NCBI RefSeq assembly: GCF_901538265.1
Contig: NZ_LR593886.1
Span: forward strand, 372,001-436,000
Source of the DNA: Gemmata massiliana
GTDB taxonomy: Bacteria; Planctomycetota; Planctomycetia; Gemmatales; Gemmataceae
Reading direction: 5' to 3'
Length of the DNA: 64,000 nucleotides
The notes beneath the pieces are model-generated. The model worked only from the letters and a program-made list of their open reading frames with translations. It ran no database searches and was not told where the DNA came from. Below are positions 1 through 8,341 of the stretch, in pieces (position 1 is the first letter of the stretch; every line of letters starts with the position of its first letter). A program made the translations under genes and the position numbers.

Positions 1-479
1 CCCCTCACCTCACGCCACGAACCCGGCACCCACACGCGCCCCGGGGGCGGTTGGCGCCAGAACCCGCTCACCCAGATGAACTGGCTGCCCTCTTCGTCCC
101 AGCTCCAGTAGCCGGGAATCCACTGCACGTTATCGCCTTCCGGCTTCTGGTCCGGCGGCAGTTCCTCGACCGGATCGGGCGGTTGCTTCGCGACGACGGG
201 GGATTCGGCCGGTGCTTCCGCGGTGGCTGCGAACGCCTCGTGAACCGGCCCCTTGGCAAGTACCTCAATTCCGTCGCCTTGCCCCGGTTGAGTCGGCGGC
301 GCGGGCTCAACCGGCTGCCCCTGTTGTCCGGGGCGCGGGAGCGGCAGAGGAATGGGCTCAGGATCGGGAGAAACGAGCGGGATCGGATCTTGTGCTGGTG
401 CAGGGTTGATAGCGACGAGCGCGAGCACGAGTGAGCCGAACACGCCGAGGGGCAGCACCTTCAGCACTCGTTCGGTCAT
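1..479 (-). CDS. Secreted WxxGxW-repeat protein, 3' end outside the window
   Basis: The reading frame starts with ATG at 479 on the minus strand and stays open to the left edge, giving at least 159 codons. Residues 1-30 form a signal peptide ending near APAQD. A long proline-rich, low-complexity linker follows. The visible C-terminal part has repeated Trp/Gly units (WIPGYWSWDEE, FIWVSGFWRQ, VWVPGSWRE) like the YXWXXGXW repeats of secreted bacterial proteins. These units are usually found in cell-surface or periplasmic proteins of unknown function. The gene is truncated by the window edge, so its total length is unknown. The function is not known; an envelope location is inferred from the signal peptide. 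Confidence 0.75.
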   Translation of the reverse strand, partial: MTERVLKVLPLGVFGSLVLALVAINPAPAQDPIPLVSPDPEPIPLPLPRPGQQGQPVEPAPPTQPGQGDGIEVLAKGPVHEAFAATAEAPAESPVVAKQPPDPVEELPPDQKPEGDNVQWIPGYWSWDEEGSQFIWVSGFWRQPPPGRVWVPGSWREVR

Positions 480-744
480 GATTGTGTACCTCAATAAGCA
501 AGGTGCGATCACTTGATTCGTTAAAAAACGCCGAACTGTGCGAAACTTGCGCGGCCCGACGGTCATTCAGTGCAGTTGCAAAGCGGATACCGCTTCATGA
601 AAGTGGTGTAACTTGAACCGCCGGCTGGAAAAAGGGGAAATTGGGCGAACATTGCGGCACAATTAAACCATCCTGATTAACGCAGATGCAATGAAAAGGC
701 CCAATTTGTGTCAAAAGTAGATCGGAAATAAGCGGGAGACGATT

Positions 745-1227
745 GTGACGATCCGTGAAGCGACCGAGAGCGACTGGCCGCATGTGTGGGCGCTATTTCA
801 AAGCGTCGCGGCGAGCGGGGACGTATTCGCTTATGACGAATCTACGACCGAAGCTACCGCGCGGAAGTTGTGGTTCGATGCCCCGGCAGCGTGTTTTGTG
901 TGCGAAGAAGACGGCCGATTCGCCGGGACGTACTACGTTCGACCGAACCATCCCGGGCGCGGGGCTCACGTCGCGAATGCGGGTTACATGGTCTCCCCGG
1001 ACTTTCGCGGGCGCGGGCTGGCGGTCGCGATGTGTCAGCACTCGCTCGAAACTGCGAAACGACTCGGTTTTACCGCCATGCAGTTCAACTTCGTGGTGAG
1101 TACGAACGCATCCGCGGTGCGGGCGTGGGAGCGGTGCGGTTTTGCGGTGATTGGTCGGCTTTCTGGGGCGTTTCACCACAAAGAACTCAGTTTCGTGGAC
1201 GCTTTTGTGATGTTCCGCGAGCTGTAA
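745..1227 (+). CDS. GNAT-family N-acetyltransferase
   Basis: This 160-residue cytoplasmic protein is the usual size for a single GNAT domain. It starts with GTG (MTIREATES); the N-terminal TIREATESDWP beta-alpha element is typical of the family. The acetyl-CoA binding motif A is visible as RGRGLAVAMCQHSLETAKRLG, matching the R/Q-x-x-G-x-G/A signature. The C-terminal half has the NASAVRAWERCGF element that closes the fold. Such enzymes move an acetyl group from acetyl-CoA to an amine. The substrate cannot be told from sequence. The gene stands alone, convergent with the kinase gene to its right. Confidence 0.88.
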   Translation: MTIREATESDWPHVWALFQSVAASGDVFAYDESTTEATARKLWFDAPAACFVCEEDGRFAGTYYVRPNHPGRGAHVANAGYMVSPDFRGRGLAVAMCQHSLETAKRLGFTAMQFNFVVSTNASAVRAWERCGFAVIGRLSGAFHHKELSFVDAFVMFREL

Positions 1228-1274
1228 GCGAAGCCGATCAACGAACCGCGCTGAACGAGTCGACGAATGGCCAG

Positions 1275-2756
1275 TTATTTCAGGATGAGATAGCCGATGA
1301 CCGCACTGAGGGCCATCACAACGGCGAGCAGAACGGGGGTCCAGTTGAACGATTCCTCGCGGTTCTCAGGGCGCGGACGCGCCGGTTTGGGCTTATTGGT
1401 TTCTCGCGGCTCTCGCGGTTCGTGTGCCGCATGCGCGCCGGATGCCCCAGAGTAACTGTACGGGGTAGTTGCGTTGTACGTTCCACTCGACGGTTGGGTC
1501 GGTAGGGGAGACGACGGTTTGGACGGTGAGGTCGAAGGTACGGGAGTACTGGGACGCGGGCCGGAACCGCCGGCTCGCAGGCGCGAAGCCGAGGAACTCG
1601 ATCCGGTCGGCAACGATGCGCCGTAGTCGGTCGTTTCGTCCGAACCGGGGGTGCGGGTCGCGGGCATCGCCAATGCCGCGGGTGTTACGACGAGGTCGCG
1701 GAACTCGGGCACGCTGGACAGTGGGCTGAACTGCCCGTTTTTCGTGCGACTAACGAGCACGCCGGAAGGATCACCGAGTAGGCTGTCGCGCAGGGCATTA
1801 CGGATGCCGTCGGTGCTGCCTTTGACGGTGTGAGCCTTATCGTTTTCGTCGCGGTAGACCAAGTACCACACATCAACGGCTGGGGCCGAAACCTGGGCGT
1901 TTGGGCTCCCAGCCGTGGTCGCCGAGCGGCTCTGGCCGGTCAGGTCTTCGAGGAACTCGCGGCAACTGGACGGGCGCTGGCTCGGTTCCGCGCTCATTGC
2001 TCGGCGAATGGCCCAGTCCACGCGGTCCGAGATAGCGGGTTTCAGATCTTTCGGTGCCCGGAATTCGTTGCGGATCTTGCGCATCCAACAATCGAGTGGG
2101 CTGGCGTTCTCGAAGGGCACGACGCCGGTGACCATCGCGTAGAGGGTGGCACCGAGGGAGTAAATATCACCCCGCACGTCTACGGTTTTGGCGTTGCGGA
2201 ACTGTTCCGGGGCCATGAAGTGCGGGGTGCCCAGCCCGCGCCCGGTGCGCGTGAGGTTCAGGTCGCCTTCGACCTCTTTGACTAGGCCCATGTCAGTGAG
2301 CTTCGCGACACCGTCCTTGTTGACCAGGATGTTGTCCGGCTTAACGTCGCGGTGGACGAGGCCCTGTTTATGGGCGCGCTGGAGCCCGTCGCACACCTGG
2401 GCAATGAGTCGCACGGCCTCTGCTTCGGGGTACGCTCCCTGCTTCTCGATTCGTTGGCCAATCGACAAACCGTCCACGAACTCCATGACGAGGAACGGGT
2501 GCGGCAACGCCCCGCTGTAGTCGATCGCTTTGACCACATTTGGATGATCCAGTACCTTCGCCGCGAGGAACTCGCGCTCGAACCGCTGGAGCAGGATCGG
2601 GTTCTTGGCGGTGGCCGGCGCGATCACCTTCACGGCCACGATCTCACCCGTGGTCCGGTTCTTGGCCTTGTACACGGTCCCCATCCCGCCCTCGGCGATC
2701 TTCGACACGATGTCGTAGTTGCCGAGTTGAGGCGGGACGGGCGGTTCGACTGCCAT
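1275..2756 (-). CDS. Membrane-anchored serine/threonine protein kinase
   Basis: This 493-residue eukaryotic-type kinase has its kinase domain at about residues 14-270. Visible motifs are the glycine loop IAEGGMGTVYKA (19-30), the ATP lysine K43 in VAVK, the catalytic HRDVKPDN (D137), a DMG in place of DFG (155-157), and MAPEQ for the APE motif. Residues 340-405 form a small domain that begins DVWYLVYRDEND. A Ser/Pro-rich linker and one C-terminal membrane helix (about 470-492) follow, so the kinase domain lies in the cytoplasm with a tail anchor. The start at 2756 is preferred over a longer frame from 2939 because the extra 61 residues look non-coding and a TATAAT box sits between the two. 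The gene is divergent from the coiled-coil membrane-protein cluster, which may hold partners or substrates (inference). Confidence 0.9.
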   Translation of the reverse strand: MAVEPPVPPQLGNYDIVSKIAEGGMGTVYKAKNRTTGEIVAVKVIAPATAKNPILLQRFEREFLAAKVLDHPNVVKAIDYSGALPHPFLVMEFVDGLSIGQRIEKQGAYPEAEAVRLIAQVCDGLQRAHKQGLVHRDVKPDNILVNKDGVAKLTDMGLVKEVEGDLNLTRTGRGLGTPHFMAPEQFRNAKTVDVRGDIYSLGATLYAMVTGVVPFENASPLDCWMRKIRNEFRAPKDLKPAISDRVDWAIRRAMSAEPSQRPSSCREFLEDLTGQSRSATTAGSPNAQVSAPAVDVWYLVYRDENDKAHTVKGSTDGIRNALRDSLLGDPSGVLVSRTKNGQFSPLSSVPEFRDLVVTPAALAMPATRTPGSDETTDYGASLPTGSSSSASRLRAGGSGPRPSTPVPSTSPSKPSSPLPTQPSSGTYNATTPYSYSGASGAHAAHEPREPRETNKPKPARPRPENREESFNWTPVLLAVVMALSAVIGYLILK

Positions 2757-3091
2757 AAGGGTACGCTCCGACAACCGCCACCGGTACATGGGCCAGTGCG
2801 CGGGTATTATACTTATAGTCCAAACGCGGCCGTTGTGCGCGGACAGTTCCAGTTGGGGCGGCCGTTTGTGGCGGGTAGAATCTCTGAAAGGTTCGCTCGC
2901 GGTCCCACATAATCGATAGGACCGACACCGCCTTTCCAAGTTTCCGATCTCCCGTGTTTTGTGTACGTTCGGCGCTTGTCAAGGTCCGTGTTGTCCGCCA
3001 GAATCGCATCTGGAAGCGCTTCAGCGCGTGTGACGTAACTCCAATGGTGGTTGGGTTCTCGCAGCCCAACCACGCAGGGACTCGAACTGCC
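2757..3091. other. Divergent intergenic region, kinase / membrane-protein cluster
   Basis: These 335 bases separate two divergent start codons and should hold promoters for both sides. A TATAAT box for the kinase is listed separately. The remainder looks non-coding; no further motif was recognised. Confidence 0.5.
2806..2811 (-). promoter_or_regulatory. Candidate -10 box (TATAAT) for the kinase gene
   Basis: Read on the minus strand this is a perfect TATAAT, 49 bases upstream of the chosen ATG at 2756. No good -35 hexamer is seen at 16-18 bases, so the call rests on the -10 box and its position in the divergent gap. Confidence 0.35.
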
Positions 3092-4327
3092 ATGAGACTG
3101 TTCGGCATCCTGCTGATTGTCCTGATCCTCCTTGCGGGGGGTGGCTACGTCTACCTCGCGACCCAGGACTGGAAGGGCCGCCAGCAAATCAACGCGGCCG
3201 GGTTGCGGCACCTGCTGCTCCTTCAGGGACTTCCCGTCGAAGGTGCGGACTTCAGTGCCGACGACGAGACCCCCTTTGAAGTCCCCGTGGCCGGTGGTGA
3301 GGTCACCAGCACGGTCAGCAAGAAGTTGCTCGAGTCGTACTTCCGCGACGACACCGCTGGGGTCGGCGCTCCGGTCGGTGGGGGCGAACAAGCTCCCGCG
3401 CGTCTCTCGCTCGCCGCAAACACGCCCGTCACCAGTCAGGTCGGGGAAGTGAAGCGTGTGCTCGGATTGCTTAAGGGTGAAATCGACAAGACTCAAGACA
3501 CAGCGCAGAAGATCGCGCTCGTCGAGGGCTGGTTGTTGATTCAGGCCGAGACGATGAACGAGCGGATCCAGTACCAGGAATGGGCTTCGCGCAACGACAA
3601 AGCCGGCGCTCCCAAGTCTGCCGAGAAACTCGCTGTGGACGCGGACTCGCTCCTCCACGCTCTGGACCGCAAGTTCTACCGCGTGGCACCGAAGCTCTAC
3701 ACGAGTGATAGCGTCGCGCTCGCACCGGCTAAGTGGCAAGAGATGCAGAAGCAGGGCGAAGGTGCGGATGCGGCGCAACTGAAACCCCCGGTGTCGACCG
3801 ATGATGCCGACCGTCGCGTGCGGTTGGCTCACCTGTTCGTTCACCTCGATCGGGACGCGGCGTGGCAACGGCGCGTTGCGGTGGTCGTCGGGCTGCGGCG
3901 TTACGTGGCCGCGATCACGGCCCAAACCATTCGGTTCCGCGAGATGAGGAGTCAGGTGGATCTACCGCTGGCGGTGGACCAGGCGAGTTTCCAAAAGGCC
4001 CAGGACTATTTGCTCAACGAGACTCGACAAAAAGTAGATCAGGCGCGCCTGATCGCGGACGAGAAGGCGAAGCTCGTTGAGCAGAAGACCGCTGCCGACG
4101 ACGCTGTGAGCCGGCGGCAAACTCAACTCGCCGAACTGCGAGCGCAACTGCTGAAGGTGCGCGCCGAAATCGACGAGCAGCTCGTGCGGCAAACGGGATT
4201 CGAAAAGCAACTGTACGAGATCCAGCGCGAAGTCAGCCTGACGTTGGAAGAAGTGTACCGGCTCGATGCTCTCCTTGTTGACATCGAGCGCGAGCGGTAC
4301 GGGTTTCTGCCGCGGCAACCTAAGTGA
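3092..4327 (+). CDS. Membrane-anchored coiled-coil protein (cluster gene 1)
   Basis: This 411-residue protein has one N-terminal membrane helix (about residues 3-25, MRLFGILLIVLILLAGGGY) and a large soluble region outside the membrane. The region from about 270 to 390 is rich in Glu, Gln, Lys, Arg and Leu with heptad-like spacing and is probably a coiled coil. No enzyme motif was found. The ATG at 3092 was chosen because the 46 codons upstream in frame look non-coding and the hydrophobic segment then sits at the N terminus. It is first in a run of four genes that all begin with, or contain, one membrane helix. The family is not recognised; a structural or scaffold role in the envelope is inference. 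Confidence 0.8.
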   Translation: MRLFGILLIVLILLAGGGYVYLATQDWKGRQQINAAGLRHLLLLQGLPVEGADFSADDETPFEVPVAGGEVTSTVSKKLLESYFRDDTAGVGAPVGGGEQAPARLSLAANTPVTSQVGEVKRVLGLLKGEIDKTQDTAQKIALVEGWLLIQAETMNERIQYQEWASRNDKAGAPKSAEKLAVDADSLLHALDRKFYRVAPKLYTSDSVALAPAKWQEMQKQGEGADAAQLKPPVSTDDADRRVRLAHLFVHLDRDAAWQRRVAVVVGLRRYVAAITAQTIRFREMRSQVDLPLAVDQASFQKAQDYLLNETRQKVDQARLIADEKAKLVEQKTAADDAVSRRQTQLAELRAQLLKVRAEIDEQLVRQTGFEKQLYEIQREVSLTLEEVYRLDALLVDIERERYGFLPRQPK

Positions 4328-4335
4328 GTGTTTTG

Positions 4336-4360
4336 CGCCCCGGACTTCGAGCCCGGGGCG
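4336..4360 (+). terminator. GC-rich hairpin between cluster genes 1 and 2
   Basis: CGCCCCGG (4336-4343) pairs with CCGGGGCG (4353-4360) around a nine-base loop, just after the stop codon at 4327. There is no clear T-run, so it may be a weak terminator, an attenuator or a message-stabilising hairpin inside the cluster. Confidence 0.4.
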
Positions 4361-4439
4361 GATTTGGAATGCACGGATTCGGACAGCCTGTCTTTGTTTG
4401 GACTCGAAACGCGATTCACTCACTCCGGCAGGTGCGACG

Positions 4440-5192
4440 ATGACCGCAATCGGTAAGCTGATGGCTTTCCTGCTCCTCGCCGTTGGACTCGCGATGATGA
4501 CGTGGGCGGTGAGCGCCTACGCCCAGCGCCCGGCGTGGTTCGATCCGATTCCCGAGGGCGGGGTGGACAAAAACGTTCACACGGCCACGTTCGCGCAACT
4601 CAAGGTCGAAATCGACGCCCTGAACCGCAGCGCGGACATCGCGAGTGGCGTCTGGGGCGCCAGTTTGAAAGAACTGGAATCGCGCGAAGCGCTTCGCGCT
4701 AACCGCCTCAAAGGGTTCGCCGAGCGCTACCGATGGGCTCGAAAGGGGAACCCCAGGGATCTGACCGACTCGGCGAATCCTCGGAGCGGAAAAGGGTTCT
4801 ACGCGCCCGCAATTGACCCGGTTCTGAAGCTCTACGACTTGAGCTTGGACGCGACCGGCAAACCGAAGGGGGCTCCCATTCTGGGGAGCGACGGGCTGCC
4901 GCTTCCGGGCATCGACATGCTGACCGATTCGGTATCGAACGACCTTAAAGAGATGCAGGACCTGACGGCGCAAATCACGGAACAGCGGCGGAAATTCGAT
5001 GAGCTCAGTGTGGGTGTGATTGCGACCGAAAAGAACTTGGTCAAGATGAACGTAATTCGCGACAGCGTACAGGCCGAACTGTTTTTCCTCGACACGTTCG
5101 AGGTGAACGTGTACGAGACCCGCGAGACGGTCGCCCGGCGCGAACTGCAGTTGCGTAAGCGGTTGAAATCACTGGGGATTGCTAATCCCTGA
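4440..5192 (+). CDS. Membrane-anchored protein with coiled-coil end (cluster gene 2)
   Basis: This 250-residue protein begins with a membrane helix at about residues 7-26 (KLMAFLLLAVGLAMMTWAVS) followed directly by AYAQRPAWF. The middle is soluble and mixed. The last 90 residues contain heptad-like runs (LKEMQDLTAQITEQRRKFDE onward). The ATG at 4440 was chosen because the hydrophobic segment then lies at the N terminus; the longer frame upstream overlaps the preceding gene. It resembles its neighbours in architecture but not closely in sequence, which suggests that the cluster builds one assembly (inference). No family was recognised. Confidence 0.78.
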   Translation: MTAIGKLMAFLLLAVGLAMMTWAVSAYAQRPAWFDPIPEGGVDKNVHTATFAQLKVEIDALNRSADIASGVWGASLKELESREALRANRLKGFAERYRWARKGNPRDLTDSANPRSGKGFYAPAIDPVLKLYDLSLDATGKPKGAPILGSDGLPLPGIDMLTDSVSNDLKEMQDLTAQITEQRRKFDELSVGVIATEKNLVKMNVIRDSVQAELFFLDTFEVNVYETRETVARRELQLRKRLKSLGIANP

Positions 5193-5286
5193 TGTGCGAT
5201 TACCAGAAGCCTGAAAGGTCGGCTGGGTTACTCGCATCTGAATCATCGGGTGGGGCGCGAAACAAAGTGAGTTGGGAGGGCGTGTG

Positions 5287-6198
5287 ATGAGCTGGCTCGG
5301 CAAAATCCTGACGTTCCTGGTTCTCATCGCTGCACTCGTGTGGGCGTACTTCACTGTCAGTGTCTACGCGACGCGGACCAACTGGAAGGTTCGAGCCGAC
5401 GCCTACGAAAAGGCGCTGAAACTGAGCGAGGCGAACCGGGACGCCGAACTGACGAGCACGCGCGCGGAGAAAGAGCAACTCGTTCGTCAGTTGGAAACCG
5501 AGAAGATCCGCACCGCGGAGCTGAGCAACAAGTACGACGAACTGGCGGCTCTGAGCAAGAAGGGCGATGACGATTTTAAAGCGGTTACGGCCACCCTGCG
5601 GGCCACGGCCGCGATTGCGTCCCAGAAAGACGCGAGCGAGAAGGTCACACTGAGCGAACTGACCGACACGCGCAAGCGAAACGCTGAACTCGAAGACAAG
5701 TTGGTCAAAGTCACGCTCGAGAAGGAAACGGGCGCTCGTGAGCGGCTCCGCGCCGAGAACGATTCCAAGCTCCAGCGCTCCGTTGCCGAGGAAAATGCCA
5801 AGAAGATCCTCGAGCTAACCGACCTCGTTGCCCAGTTGCGGCAAACGGGCGGGAGCGGGACCGCCGCCGTACTCCGGAGTATTGAGAAGACCCCGGCACC
5901 ACTGCCGGACAACACGCGGGGGACCGTTCTCCGCGACGCCACCAATGAGTTCGTCCAGATCAGTATCGGCATCGACGCCGGACTGGAACCCGGTTCCCGA
6001 CTGGACGTCTACCGCGAATCTGGTGGGGGCCAGTACCTCGGCACACTCGTCGTAACAAAGTCGCTGTACCCGAAGCAAGCGGTCGCGGAGTTCCGGCCGG
6101 CCCGCCGGGTGCCCGTCGCGCAGCTCCGTGCCGACGAACTGCCGCGCAAGGGCGACACCGTGGGCATTATCTCGACCAGCGCGTCTAAACTTCCTTGA
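5287..6198 (+). CDS. Membrane-anchored coiled-coil protein with C-terminal beta domain (cluster gene 3)
   Basis: This 303-residue protein has an N-terminal membrane helix (residues 4-22), then a long charged coiled coil from about 35 to 190 made largely of Glu, Lys, Arg, Leu and Ala. A compact domain follows at about 210-300. That domain reads RGTVLRDATNEFVQISIG, then GLEPGSRLDVYRE, GTLVVTKSLYPKQAVAEF and RKGDTVGII. This G-x-V ... G-x-x-x-G-x-x-x-x-V-Y pattern resembles small beta-barrel domains in planctomycete envelope proteins and in the C-terminal part of FlgT-like proteins, but the match is by eye. The start at 5287 follows a GGAGGG-like ribosome site. It is third in the four-gene cluster. 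Confidence 0.8.
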   Translation: MSWLGKILTFLVLIAALVWAYFTVSVYATRTNWKVRADAYEKALKLSEANRDAELTSTRAEKEQLVRQLETEKIRTAELSNKYDELAALSKKGDDDFKAVTATLRATAAIASQKDASEKVTLSELTDTRKRNAELEDKLVKVTLEKETGARERLRAENDSKLQRSVAEENAKKILELTDLVAQLRQTGGSGTAAVLRSIEKTPAPLPDNTRGTVLRDATNEFVQISIGIDAGLEPGSRLDVYRESGGGQYLGTLVVTKSLYPKQAVAEFRPARRVPVAQLRADELPRKGDTVGIISTSASKLP

Positions 6199-6235
6199 AC
6201 CACTGGGCGCCGACACCCCGCACGGAGAACGACCA

Positions 6236-6484
6236 ATGGCCAGAAGCCGGACACGTGACGATCGCGACGACGATGTACCCAAGCGCCCGGAGCAGGTGAA
6301 GCGCGACGGCCCTTACGTGGTGATGCTGTTCATCACGCTGGTGGCGATCGCGGCCGGGTGCGTGTTGCTCTACTTGGACAACAGCGAGTACGGTGGGAAG
6401 AGCCCGCCCAAAGAGGGGGCGCCGAACGTGCGCTCTCTCGGCACGGAACCGAAACTCGAGGGCGGAACAACTCCCGGATCGTGA
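6236..6484 (+). CDS. Small single-span membrane protein (cluster gene 4)
   Basis: This 82-residue protein has a charged cytoplasmic head (ARSRTRDDRDDDVPKRPEQ), one membrane helix at about residues 31-50 (VVMLFITLVAIAAGCVLLYL) and a short polar tail. The ATG at 6236 follows GGAGAACGACC, which fits a ribosome site. It lies 37 bases after the coiled-coil gene and is followed by a strong terminator, so it is the last gene of the cluster. No family is recognised; a subunit role with the three larger proteins is inference. Confidence 0.7.
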   Translation: MARSRTRDDRDDDVPKRPEQVKRDGPYVVMLFITLVAIAAGCVLLYLDNSEYGGKSPPKEGAPNVRSLGTEPKLEGGTTPGS

Positions 6485-6505
6485 CATCCGTTTCGCACCC
6501 CTCCG

Positions 6506-6540
6506 ATGAACAACCCCGGCTCGCGGCCGGGGTTGTTCAT
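6506..6540 (+). terminator. Strong intrinsic terminator after the coiled-coil cluster
   Basis: A perfect 15-base inverted repeat (6506-6520 with 6526-6540) closes around a five-base loop, followed by TTTCTG. It lies 21 bases after the last cluster gene and marks the operon end. Confidence 0.8.
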
Positions 6541-6652
6541 TTTCTGACCACTTCAGGTTGACAAACTTCGTCTTTATTTCGTTTTCGGAGGTCGCTAATG
6601 TTCGCGCCGTCGGGGTGAGATAGGTAGGTTTCTCAGGAAGGGGCGTGGCTTT

Positions 6653-7420
6653 ATGCGTCGAGCAACGGCGTGGGTCGTCGTGGTCGGCGTCGCTGTACTC
6701 GGGATCACCGGGCCGGCGTCGGCTGCGGACGGGTTTTGGGTGTCTATTGCGACCGGTGTGGCCGGTTCGTCTACACCAACGGGCTACCAGGATTGGTGGT
6801 TTGAAACGCCCCACGGCCCCCCTCCGGTTGCGGTTACGGGCCTCAGTGGGGGAACCATCGAAGCCACTACCGGCGGTGGAAGCAGTTTCTTCACGGGCGG
6901 CGCGGTTCCCGTGGTAGTGCCCACGACGGACGGGTACGGGTACCTCGCGGGCGGTTCAAAGCCGAGTGACCTGAGTAACGCACTCAAGCGTCAAGTGGCG
7001 GGTGGCCAAGGGCTGGCAAGTGGTGCCCCGGACGCGAGTGCGACGACCCCGCCCGCGAACGCACTGCTGCTCTCCGCGGTACTGGGTGACCCGGATTCGA
7101 CCGGTGCCCGCTCGCTGACGGTAGCGGTTGCCGACCCGCAATCGAACCCGGTCGCCGGTGGGGTCGTGAGCGTGCCGGACGGCGGGTGGTGGGTGATCGG
7201 TCTCGGGCCTGGGGACAAGGACACGACCACAAACCCGGGTAATGGAAACGGAAACGGAAACGGCGGCAACCCGGGTAACGGGAACGGTGGAGACGGTGGA
7301 ACGGATGGTACCCCCGGGGGACCGATCGCGACGCCGGAGCCGGCAACCGGGTTGCTCCTGGGCGTGGGCGGGTTGGCCGCGGGCGGGTTCCGGCTCTTCA
7401 ACCGCCGCCGCACGAAGTAG
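6653..7420 (+). CDS. PEP-CTERM sorted secreted protein
   Basis: This 255-residue protein has a signal peptide (residues 1-25, ending ASAADG) and a C-terminal PEP-CTERM sorting signal: TPEPATGLLLGVGG, a hydrophobic helix, then an RRRTK basic tail. Proteins with this tail are exported, processed by an exosortase-type enzyme and placed at the cell surface or in extracellular material (family knowledge). The body is rich in Gly, Thr, Val and Pro with a low-complexity Gly-Asn stretch near 195-220. No catalytic motif is seen. It is a single-gene unit between two terminators. No exosortase gene is in this window. Confidence 0.85.
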   Translation: MRRATAWVVVVGVAVLGITGPASAADGFWVSIATGVAGSSTPTGYQDWWFETPHGPPPVAVTGLSGGTIEATTGGGSSFFTGGAVPVVVPTTDGYGYLAGGSKPSDLSNALKRQVAGGQGLASGAPDASATTPPANALLLSAVLGDPDSTGARSLTVAVADPQSNPVAGGVVSVPDGGWWVIGLGPGDKDTTTNPGNGNGNGNGGNPGNGNGGDGGTDGTPGGPIATPEPATGLLLGVGGLAAGGFRLFNRRRTK

Positions 7421-7443
7421 GACTCGACGCCCCGACGCGCAAG

Positions 7444-7474
7444 AAACACGGCTCCAAAGAGCCGTGTTTTTGTT
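7444..7474 (+). terminator. Intrinsic terminator after the PEP-CTERM gene
   Basis: The stem AAACACGGCTC / GAGCCGTGTTT (7444-7454 with 7459-7469) has a four-base loop and runs into TTTTTGTTTT. It starts 24 bases after the stop codon. Confidence 0.85.
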
Positions 7475-7631
7475 TTCTTGGCTCCGTGCGTTACCCCGCT
7501 AATCGGTGCGCCCAATGTGTTCCCTTCGCGGCCCCCGCTGGAAATGGGTGTACTCATCCCTAATCATGTCTGCGGGGACCGGCGGATGTGCCGGTCCGCG
7601 AACTCAACGCCCCAACGGGAGTAGGTCACCG

Positions 7632-8228
7632 ATGCCGGTTCAAGTACAAAAGGAAGCCCCGGATTTTACCGCGAAAGCCGTCATTAACGGCCAGATCACC
7701 CCCGACGACGCGCCCTACAAGCTGTCGAGCAACCGCGGGAAGTATGTCGTCCTGTTCTTCTACCCGCTCGACTTCACCTTCGTGTGCCCCACGGAGATCA
7801 TCGCGTTCAGCGACCGCATCGCCGAGTTCGAGAAGCGCAACTGCCAGGTCGTCGGCGTGTCGGTGGACAGCCAGTACTCGCACCTCGCCTGGATCGAAAC
7901 CCCGCGCGCCAAGGGCGGGCTGGGCGAACTGAAGTACCCGCTCGTCGCCGACCTGACCAAGAAGATCAGTGCCGACTACGGCGTCCTCCTGGACGCGGGG
8001 ATCTCGCTCCGCGGGCTGTTCGTGATCGACCAGAAGGGTATCGTGCGCGCGATCACCGTTCACGACCTGCCGCTGGGCCGCAGCGTGGACGAGGCCCTTC
8101 GCGTGCTGGACGCGCTCCAACACTTCGAGAAGCACGGCGAAGTGTGTCCGGCCGACTGGAAACCGGGCGCCGCGACCATTGACACGAAGAACGCGGGCGC
8201 GTACTTCGAGAAGGCGGCGAAGAAGTAA
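7632..8228 (+). CDS. Typical 2-Cys peroxiredoxin (AhpC/Prx1 type)
   Basis: This 198-residue cytoplasmic thiol peroxidase reduces hydrogen peroxide and organic hydroperoxides. The peroxidatic cysteine is C52 in DFTFVCPTE and the resolving cysteine is C172 in HGEVCPADW, the spacing of typical 2-Cys enzymes that form head-to-tail dimers. The C-terminal tail contains AYFEKAAKK, resembling the YF element found in overoxidation-sensitive peroxiredoxins. The ATG at 7632 gives the normal family length; an upstream in-frame extension of 42 codons looks non-coding. The reductase partner is not nearby. The gene is convergent with the next one, with a long hairpin between them. Confidence 0.95.
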   Translation: MPVQVQKEAPDFTAKAVINGQITPDDAPYKLSSNRGKYVVLFFYPLDFTFVCPTEIIAFSDRIAEFEKRNCQVVGVSVDSQYSHLAWIETPRAKGGLGELKYPLVADLTKKISADYGVLLDAGISLRGLFVIDQKGIVRAITVHDLPLGRSVDEALRVLDALQHFEKHGEVCPADWKPGAATIDTKNAGAYFEKAAKK

Positions 8229-8268
8229 TCGCGCTCGGCGGTGGTTGTTTAGTGCCTGGGTTTGTGTC

Positions 8269-8336
8269 AGTGCCCGCTCGTTGGCGCTCGCGGTTCCAGG
8301 AAACTGGCGAACCACGAGCGCCAACGAGCGGGTGCT
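8269..8336. repeat. Long hairpin-forming inverted repeat at a convergent junction
   Basis: An exact 18-base inverted repeat (8273-8290 with 8315-8332) extends outward through G-T wobbles to 8269/8336 and inward by five more pairs after one mismatch. The loop is about 12 bases. It fills the gap between two convergent stop codons, so it can terminate both transcripts. It is longer than an ordinary terminator and may be a dispersed palindromic element. Confidence 0.75.
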
Positions 8337-8341
8337 ATCTT

